A DNA stretch of 64,000 nucleotides from JANNRA01 sp031401035. GTDB taxonomy: Bacteria; Desulfobacterota; Binatia; HRBIN30; CADEER01. Shown here in pieces: positions 58,743-64,000 of the stretch (positions within the stretch are counted from its first letter, which is position 1; each line of letters opens with the position of its first letter). The stretch lies in contig JANNRA010000226.1 in NCBI GenBank assembly GCA_031401035.1, positions 1-64,000 of the forward strand, in the 5' to 3' direction. A model generated the notes under the pieces. The model saw only the letters and a program-made list of their open reading frames with translations, had not been told where the DNA came from and ran no database searches. The position numbers were made by a program, and so were the translations under genes.

Positions 58743-60044
58743 ATGCAGACGCTCGACGACAACCGCTCCGCCTGGCTCAGCGAGCTGCCGCCCTATGAGC
58801 GCCTGCCGCCGCTCGGGCGCGACGAAACGGCCGACGTCGCCATCATCGGCGGCGGCCTGACCGGCGTGTCCACGGCCTGGCACCTGCAGGAACGCTTCCC
58901 GAACAAGCGCATCGTCCTGCTCGAAGCGCGCGCCCTGGCCAACGGCGCCAGCGGCCGCAACGGCGGTCAGGTGCTGAACGGCGTCGCCGGCCTGGCGCCC
59001 GACGAACCGGAGGCGGCGCGGACGCTGTACGCCGCCACCCGCCAGGGCATCGACATCATCGAGCAGCTCGCCGCCCAGTCCACCCTCGACGCCGGTTTCG
59101 TGCGCAGCGGCTGCCTGGAGGTCTACACCACGGCGCGCTCCGCCGAGGCGGCGCAGGCGCGCGGCGAGCGCTGGCGATCATGGGGCATCGCCAGCGACTG
59201 GCTGCCGGGCGCCGCGGTCGGCCTGCACGGCGCGTACGGCGCCACCCTCGATCCGACCGCCGGCCGCGCCAACACCGCCGCCCTGCTGCGCGGCCTGCGC
59301 CCACTGCTGCTGGCGCGCGGCATCGGCGTCTACGAGCAGACGCCGGTGCAGCGCCTGCGCGAAGGCGCGACGGTGACGCTGGAGACCCCGGGCGGCACCG
59401 TGCGCGCGCCGGCGGTGGTGCTGGCGACCAACGCCTACACGCCGCAGCTCGGCTGGTTCCGCAACGGCATCCTGCCGCTGCACTCGCACATCGTCGCCAC
59501 CGGCCCGCTCAGTGCGGCGCGCTGGCGTGGGCTCGGCTGGGGCGCCCCCGACGGCTTCAGCGACGACCTCGACCGCATCGCCTACGGCTGCCGCACGCCC
59601 GGTGGTCGCCTGATCTTCGGCGGCGGCAGCAACGCCGCCTATCACTATCGCTACGGCGGCTCACCGGTCGTGCATGGCGGCGCGCAAGGCCGCGTCGATG
59701 CCATCGAGCGCCGCCTGCGCGGCTACTTCCCCGGCCTCGCCGGCGAGCCGATCGCGCAGCGCTGGAGCGGCCCGCTGGCGATCACCTTCGACCGCGTCTG
59801 CTCGATGGGCGTCACCGGCGCCTATCGCAACGTGTACTACGCCCTCGGCTACAGCGGCCACGGCGTCGCCCTCGCCGCCCTCGCCGGCCGCGTCCTCACC
59901 GACTGCTACGCCGGCGAGCACGAGCCCTGGCGCGCCCTCCCCTTCTACCAGCGCCGCCTGGCGTGGATCCCGCCCGACCCGCTGCGTTGGCTCGGCTACC
60001 AGCTCTACACCCGCCTCACCGGCCGGACACCGCGCCGGCTCTGA
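58743..60044 (+). CDS. FAD-dependent amine oxidase/oxidoreductase (PuuB/DAO-like)
   Basis: The 433-aa product has the FAD dinucleotide motif VAIIGGGLTGVSTAWHL, GASGRNGGQVLNG typical of gamma-glutamylputrescine oxidase, LATNAYTPQLGWF and the C-terminal NVYYALGYSGHGVALAALAG. PuuB-type enzymes oxidise amines to an aldehyde and hydrogen peroxide. Starting 50 bases from the divergent unknown/potA operon, it supports polyamine use here. Sequence alone does not fix the substrate. Confidence 0.85.
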   Translation: MQTLDDNRSAWLSELPPYERLPPLGRDETADVAIIGGGLTGVSTAWHLQERFPNKRIVLLEARALANGASGRNGGQVLNGVAGLAPDEPEAARTLYAATRQGIDIIEQLAAQSTLDAGFVRSGCLEVYTTARSAEAAQARGERWRSWGIASDWLPGAAVGLHGAYGATLDPTAGRANTAALLRGLRPLLLARGIGVYEQTPVQRLREGATVTLETPGGTVRAPAVVLATNAYTPQLGWFRNGILPLHSHIVATGPLSAARWRGLGWGAPDGFSDDLDRIAYGCRTPGGRLIFGGGSNAAYHYRYGGSPVVHGGAQGRVDAIERRLRGYFPGLAGEPIAQRWSGPLAITFDRVCSMGVTGAYRNVYYALGYSGHGVALAALAGRVLTDCYAGEHEPWRALPFYQRRLAWIPPDPLRWLGYQLYTRLTGRTPRRL

Positions 60045-60093
60045 CGACGGCACCTGTCGGCGTGCGCGCCTGTCGGGTCATGCCCCCGGCCCC

Positions 60094-60177
60094 TGGAGGG
60101 CGCCCCCCCGTGGGCGCCGGTTGCATGCGGTCTCTGCGACCCTTTGCCACCCGGCGCCCACGGGGGGGCGCCCTCCA
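60094..60177. repeat. Family A-related palindrome after the oxidase gene
   Basis: Arms 60094-60120 and 60151-60177 (27 bases, perfect) enclose a 30-base centre. The arm TGGAGGGCGCCCCCCCGTGG is a variant of the family A core at 88-119 and 21058-21088. It lies between convergent genes and may also act as a terminator. Confidence 0.9.
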
Positions 60178-60223
60178 AGCGGGGGCGGTTTCTCGCTAGC
60201 CGGCCCTCCCGGGATCGGGGCGC

Positions 60224-60577
60224 TCACGCGGCGACGTGCAGGTGCTGCGCGACGGCGTGCAGGCGGCGGTCGCGCGTCCACAGGCGCGCGCGCGACAGAC
60301 GCGCCGAGGCAAGCAGATGGACATCGACCCACCCGATGCCCGCGCCGTGCAGCCGCTGTGCCTCGACCAATGCCAGCGCCTCGGCGTGCGCCGCGACGCG
60401 CGCCGCCGGCAGCGCCGCCAGCAGGGCGAGGACGTCGTCTCGTTGCGCCAGGGAACCGCAGGCCAGCTCGCCGATGACGAACGGATGCCCGAGGACGTCC
60501 CCGTCGAGCAACGCGGCGCGCAGCGCGGCGTCGCCGCGCCTCAGATGATCGACCCAGACCGACGTGTCGACCAGCAT
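60224..60577 (-). CDS. vapC: PIN-domain toxin, VapC family (second copy)
   Basis: The 117-aa PIN domain has MLVDTSVWVDHLRRG, FVIGELACG and the later DVHLLASARLSRARLWTRDRRLHAVA, with the acidic residues in place. It would be an RNase toxin controlled by the antitoxin upstream. ATG 60577 overlaps the antitoxin stop as ATGA. It is shorter and of a different subgroup from the toxin at 41216. Confidence 0.9.
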   Translation of the reverse strand: MLVDTSVWVDHLRRGDAALRAALLDGDVLGHPFVIGELACGSLAQRDDVLALLAALPAARVAAHAEALALVEAQRLHGAGIGWVDVHLLASARLSRARLWTRDRRLHAVAQHLHVAA

Positions 60578-60774
60578 CACCTCTTGGCACCCCGGCGCCG
60601 CGGCGGCGGCCGCAGGGCCGGCTCGCTGCCGCCGAGCGCCGCCAGCCGGCGCGCGCTGGCACGCGCGATCAACGCCTCCAGGCCGGCATGAATCAACGCC
60701 GTCTTCTCGGTGATGCCGGACAGGCCGCGCGCCCGCTCGACCAGCTCGTCGTCGATGTTCAGGGTCGTTCGCAT
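60577..60774 (-). CDS. vapB: Antitoxin VapB, RHH type (second copy)
   Basis: The 65-aa product starts MRTTLNIDDELVERARGL, a ribbon-helix-helix DNA-binding fold, and continues TEKTALIHAGLEALIARASA, typical of VapB. The C-terminal basic tail ends RRRGAKR. A longer start at 60783 adds three residues. Its start region overlaps a dyad, a probable site of autorepression. Confidence 0.9.
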   Translation of the reverse strand: MRTTLNIDDELVERARGLSGITEKTALIHAGLEALIARASARRLAALGGSEPALRPPPRRRGAKR

Positions 60775-60788
60775 ATGTATCATTATGC
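60771..60788. promoter_or_regulatory. Candidate VapB operator dyad
   Basis: GCATA (60771-60775) and TATGC (60784-60788) are inverted and 8 bases apart, in the most AT-rich patch of this neighbourhood, overlapping the antitoxin start codon. Autorepression by an antitoxin-toxin complex at such a dyad is usual for VapBC systems. Confidence 0.5.
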
Positions 60789-60928
60789 ATGACTCGTGCA
60801 GATCAACAATCCACGCGGGCCTTGCGACGGAGCACCGGCAGACTCGCCGCCGTGCGGGGCGACGAGGCGGTCACTTGCCAGACGAGGCCGGCATTGATCC
60901 GAGGGAGGGTGGTTGGTAGATTCCACCC

Positions 60929-61345
60929 GTGCTGCATCGATCCGCCCGGGCGCGCCTGGTCGTCGCCCTCCTGATCGCCGTCGGCCTGGCCGTCGGGCCG
61001 CGCGCCGCGCTGTGCATCGGCGACGCAGGCCACGTGGCGATCGAAGCCGTCGACGCCGACTGTTGCGACGCGCCGCATCCCGCCGACCAGGCGGGGCGCT
61101 GTGCGCCGCACGACGGCGAGGACGGGGATTGCACCGACCGGGCGCTGACGCTCCTGGCCGTCGCCCCGTCGGCAACGCACGACGCCGCCGCCGCGTTGGG
61201 ACACCTGCCGACCAGCGTGGACGCCGTGGCCGCGCGGCCCACCGCGCACCTCGACGGGCTCGCGTCCAGCCGCGCCCCCGCGAACGTCGCCGTTCGCCTG
61301 CCGGCGACACCGCGGCGCCAGCACACCACCATTCAGCGCTGCTGA
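60929..61345 (+). CDS. Exported Cys/His/Asp-rich protein, possible metal sensor or carrier
   Basis: The 138-aa product starts at a GTG (60929), after GAGGGAGGG, with an N-terminal hydrophobic segment (about 8-26) that looks like a signal. A patch of Cys, His and Asp follows (DADCCDAPHPADQAGRC and CAPHDGEDGDC). Metal binding is plausible. It precedes a czc-like metal-efflux operon and probably belongs to it. No named family recognised. Confidence 0.7.
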   Translation: MLHRSARARLVVALLIAVGLAVGPRAALCIGDAGHVAIEAVDADCCDAPHPADQAGRCAPHDGEDGDCTDRALTLLAVAPSATHDAAAALGHLPTSVDAVAARPTAHLDGLASSRAPANVAVRLPATPRRQHTTIQRC

Positions 61346-61361
61346 ATCCTCCGTTTCGGTC

Positions 61362-61401
61362 GTCGCGCCCTCTCCCTCGTCCGTAGGGAGACCGGCGCGA
61401 C
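61362..61401 (+). promoter_or_regulatory. Leader hairpin between the Cys-rich gene and czcC
   Basis: GTCGCGCC (61362-61369) pairs with GGCGCGAC (61394-61401), with an inner stem CTCCCT/AGGGAG. It lies 97 bases before the czcC ATG. It could be an attenuator or a processing site; no further sign of regulation is visible. Confidence 0.4.
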
Positions 61402-61497
61402 GCGGGCCGCGCGGCGCCGCCGTGCGACCCTCTGCGGCATTGTCGTCGCGTTCTCGCCCCGAGACCGTGCCGACCTCGCCCTCGACGACGGAGGCTC

Positions 61498-62868
61498 ATG
61501 ATCATCACACCGAACCGATTTCTGGCCCTGGCCGCGCTCATCGCGCTGGCCGGCTGCACGACCACGGCGCCGGCCGGCGACGCAGGACTGAGTGCCATGA
61601 CGCCGCCGCCGGTGCCGGCCCCGATCGCCGCCAGCGCCGACGCGGGCGCGCCGACGGTTCCCGACGCCCTGACCCTGGGCGACGCAGTGCAGCTCGCATT
61701 GGCGCACAATCCAACCCTCGACGCCGCGGCCTGGAGCCACGAGGCCGGCGCGGCGCGCGTGCTGCAGGCCGGACTGCTGCCGAACCCGCAGGTCGGCTTC
61801 ACGGTCGAGGACGTCGCCGGCACCGGCAACCGCACGGGCGGTCAGGAGGCCGAGACGACGCTGCGGCTGCTGCAATTGTTCGAGCTCGGCGGCAAGCGCT
61901 CGGCGCGCCAGGACGAGGCGAGCCGCGGCGCCGAGCTGACGGCATGGGACTACGAGGCGGCGCGCCTCGACCTGCGCGCGCTGACGACGCGCGCCTTCCT
62001 CGACGTCCTGGCCGCGCAGGAACGCCTGGCGCTGGCCGGGCAGACGATCGCGCTCACTGAATCGATGGTCGCCAGCATCGCCCGCCTGGTCGATGCCGGC
62101 CGCGAGTCCAGCGCCGAGGCGACGCGCGCCGAGGTGTCCCTGGCCACGGTCGAGATCGACCGGGCGCAGACGCAGCGTGACCTCGACACCGCCCGCCAGC
62201 GCCTCGCCGCCCTGTGGGGAGCGCCGCCGCGCTTCAGTCACGCGGTGGACCGGCTCGACGAGGGCGGCCCGGTGCCGCCACTCGCCACCCTCGAGGCGCG
62301 CCTGCCGCAGAATCCCGACCTGGCGCGCTGGGACGCGGAGTTCGCGCAGCGGCACGCGGCGGTCGCGCTGGCCGAAGCGAACGCAATCCCGAACCTGACG
62401 CTGGAGGGCGGCGTGCGGCGCTACGAAGACACCGACGACACCGGCTTCGTCTTCGGCGCCTTCATCCCGTTGCCGCTGCTCGACCGCAACCAGGGGGCGA
62501 TCGCCGAGGCGCGGACGCAGCTCGCCCGCGCCTATGCACAGCGGAGCGCTACCGCCACGACCGCGCGCACCGAGTTGGCCGCTGCGTACGGGCGCCTGAC
62601 CGCCGCCCGGGCCGAAGCCACCGCGCTCCGCCGACGCGTGCTACCGGCGGCAACGCGCGCCTTCGAGATCATGCAGGTCGGCTATGACGAGGGGCGCTAC
62701 CGCTCCCTGGACGTGCTCGATGCGCAACGCATGCTGATCGCCGCCCGCGAGCGGCTGCTGCGCGCCGTCATCGACGGTCGCCAGGCGCAGACCGAGATCG
62801 AGCGGATCATCGGCGGACCGTTCGAGCCACCCACCGACGCCAGTGCCGCGGGAGTCCCGACACCATGA
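61498..62868 (+). CDS. czcC: Outer-membrane efflux protein, CzcC/TolC family
   Basis: The 456-aa product has a lipoprotein signal (LAGC near residue 19), then the two TolC-family repeats, with LGDAVQLALAHNPTLDAA and GLLPNPQVGFTVED in the first and LDRNQGAIAEARTQLARA in the second. It forms the outer-membrane channel of a tripartite efflux pump. ATG 61498 has a GGAGG upstream, and its stop overlaps the next gene as ATGA. Confidence 0.92.
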   Translation: MIITPNRFLALAALIALAGCTTTAPAGDAGLSAMTPPPVPAPIAASADAGAPTVPDALTLGDAVQLALAHNPTLDAAAWSHEAGAARVLQAGLLPNPQVGFTVEDVAGTGNRTGGQEAETTLRLLQLFELGGKRSARQDEASRGAELTAWDYEAARLDLRALTTRAFLDVLAAQERLALAGQTIALTESMVASIARLVDAGRESSAEATRAEVSLATVEIDRAQTQRDLDTARQRLAALWGAPPRFSHAVDRLDEGGPVPPLATLEARLPQNPDLARWDAEFAQRHAAVALAEANAIPNLTLEGGVRRYEDTDDTGFVFGAFIPLPLLDRNQGAIAEARTQLARAYAQRSATATTARTELAAAYGRLTAARAEATALRRRVLPAATRAFEIMQVGYDEGRYRSLDVLDAQRMLIAARERLLRAVIDGRQAQTEIERIIGGPFEPPTDASAAGVPTP

Positions 62869-64000
62869 AACTCCGACAGAGCCTTGCCGTTATCGCCATC
62901 CTGCTGGTCGGCGGCGCCATCGCCGCCTTCATCTTGCGCAGCGACCCGCCGGCCGCCTCGGACCCGCATGGGGAGCACGGGGAGGACGAAGCGCACGACG
63001 ACGAGTCGGAGGCGCGCGGTCCGCACCACGGCCGTCTGCTGCGCGACGGCGCCTTCGCTGTCGAGGTGACGATCTTCGAGAGCGGCATCCCGCCGCAGTT
63101 CCGCCTCTACCTGTACCGGGACGACGCGCCGCTGCCGCCCTCCGCCGCGACCGTGACGATCGAGTTGCGGCGCCTCGGCGACCGCATCGACCGCTTCCGC
63201 TTCACGCCGCAGGGCGACTACCTGGTCGGCGACGGCGTGGTCGAGGAGCCGCACTCATTCGACGTCACGGTGACCGCCGTGCACGACGGCGCGACATCGA
63301 CCTGGACGTACCAGTCGTACGAGGGCCGCGTCACGCTGCCCGCCGCGGCGGCCGCGGAATCCGGCGTCGAGGTGAAAGCCGCGGGACCGGCGACGCTGCA
63401 CTCGACGCTGCGCGTCACCGGCCGCATCGTCGCCAACGAGGATCGCGTCGCGCACGTGGTGCCGCGCTATCCAGGCATCGTCACGGAGGTGCGCAAGCGT
63501 CTCGGCGATGCGGTGGCGAAGGGCGACGTGCTGGCCGTCGTGCAGAGCAACGACAGCCTGCGCGAGTACCCGGTGACCGCCCTGCTCGACGGGACGGTCA
63601 TCCGCAAGCACGTCACGCCGGGCGAGTTCGCCGCCGCGGGGCGCGACATCTACCTGATCGCCGACCTCTCGACCGTGTGGGTCGATCTCGACATCTACCG
63701 GCAGGACTTCGACCGATTGCGGGTCGGGCAGGCGGTCGAGATCGACGGCGGCGAGGGCATCGCAGCGGCACGCGGCACGATCTCCTATCTCTCGCCGTTC
63801 GGCGCCGAGAATACGCAGACCATGCTGGCGCGGGTGGTGCTGCCCAATCCGACCGGGCAGTGGCGCCCCGGCCTGTTCGTCAGCGGCCGCGTCGTGGTCG
63901 ACGAAACCACCGTGCCCATCGCGGTCGACGTCGGGGCGCTGCAGACCCTGCGCGATTGGACCGTCGTCTTCGTCCGCGACGGCGACCTCTACGAAGCGCA
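62865..64000 (+). CDS. czcB: Membrane-fusion protein, CzcB-type (partial, runs off the window)
   Basis: About 378 codons are present. One N-terminal helix anchors it (about 5-25). A His/Asp/Glu-rich metal-binding stretch (HGEHGEDEAHDDESEARGPH) follows, then a beta-sandwich and hybrid motif regions (RIVANEDRVAHVVPRYPGIV and YPVTALLDGTVI), as in CzcB. It bridges an inner-membrane RND pump, expected next, to CzcC. The acidic/His patch supports divalent metal efflux. ATG at 62865 overlaps the czcC stop. Confidence 0.9.
   Translation, partial: MKLRQSLAVIAILLVGGAIAAFILRSDPPAASDPHGEHGEDEAHDDESEARGPHHGRLLRDGAFAVEVTIFESGIPPQFRLYLYRDDAPLPPSAATVTIELRRLGDRIDRFRFTPQGDYLVGDGVVEEPHSFDVTVTAVHDGATSTWTYQSYEGRVTLPAAAAAESGVEVKAAGPATLHSTLRVTGRIVANEDRVAHVVPRYPGIVTEVRKRLGDAVAKGDVLAVVQSNDSLREYPVTALLDGTVIRKHVTPGEFAAAGRDIYLIADLSTVWVDLDIYRQDFDRLRVGQAVEIDGGEGIAAARGTISYLSPFGAENTQTMLARVVLPNPTGQWRPGLFVSGRVVVDETTVPIAVDVGALQTLRDWTVVFVRDGDLYEA

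Overview
The window is very GC-rich (about 70 percent by eye), densely packed DNA with long operons joined by ATGA or GTGA stop/start overlaps. I saw no rRNA, tRNA, insertion sequence or CRISPR array. Lipoprotein signals, a TolC/CzcC-type outer-membrane channel with its membrane-fusion partner, and a porin-like beta-barrel point to a diderm (Gram-negative) bacterium. Pyruvate:ferredoxin oxidoreductase, a full Rnf complex, AdhE and pyruvate phosphate dikinase suggest ferredoxin-based, at least facultatively anaerobic metabolism. A megasynthase for an unusual lipid and a wax-ester/triacylglycerol synthase suggest neutral-lipid production. Together this fits an uncultured lineage near the former Deltaproteobacteria, Binatota or Myxococcota; that placement is inference and low confidence.

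Layout. 1-400: a 119-bp-arm inverted repeat that duplicates the 3' end of a small gene. 411-7060: adhE (-), divergent ppdK (+), a lipoprotein. 7083-8954: a sulfur exporter (TauE/SafE) flanked by an isoprenylcysteine-methyltransferase-like gene and by a chimeric ORF joining the start of a persulfide-dioxygenase-like protein to the end of a second methyltransferase. 8941-24301 (-): a lipid operon of acyl-CoA dehydrogenase, a 2541-aa KS-AT-KS-ACP-KR-DH synthase, a 1726-aa fused acyl-CoA carboxylase with a degenerate biotin-carboxylase domain, and a 4'-phosphopantetheinyl transferase; a WS/DGAT acyltransferase diverges from it. 26084-38355 (+): a redox operon apbE-rnfB-PFOR-rnfC-rnfD-rnfG-rnfE-rnfA-small NqrM-like protein-FNR. 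38318-41109 (-): an NAD-dependent epimerase and a ThDP enzyme. 41216-49390: a VapBC pair, stress proteins, a membrane zinc-protease-like protein, a beta-CASP nuclease, a tri-heme cytochrome c, and LemA/TPM genes. 49523-55160: a GH38 glycosidase, a sigma factor coupled to a 78-aa protein, and DUF4010/DUF2267 proteins. 55309-60044: a porin and a polyamine-themed group. 60224-64000: a second VapBC and the start of a czc-like metal-efflux operon that runs off the window.

How genes work together. PFOR makes reduced ferredoxin from pyruvate. Rnf (ferredoxin:NAD, ion pumping), whose FMN groups would be attached by the ApbE encoded first in the operon, and a plant-type FNR (ferredoxin:NADP) are encoded with it, so one transcript could distribute electrons to NADH and NADPH. 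The lipid operon supplies its own carrier-protein activation and a carboxylase that would need a biotin carboxylase from elsewhere.

Two families of palindromic repeats run through the window (family A, core GGAGGGCGCC; family B, core GGGACCGCGGGCG). Several copies lie in frame inside genes: the phosphopantetheinyl transferase, cytochrome c and three linkers of the megasynthase. They resemble Rickettsia palindromic elements in behaviour. This and the lipid operon with its pseudo-carboxylase are the most interesting parts of the window.
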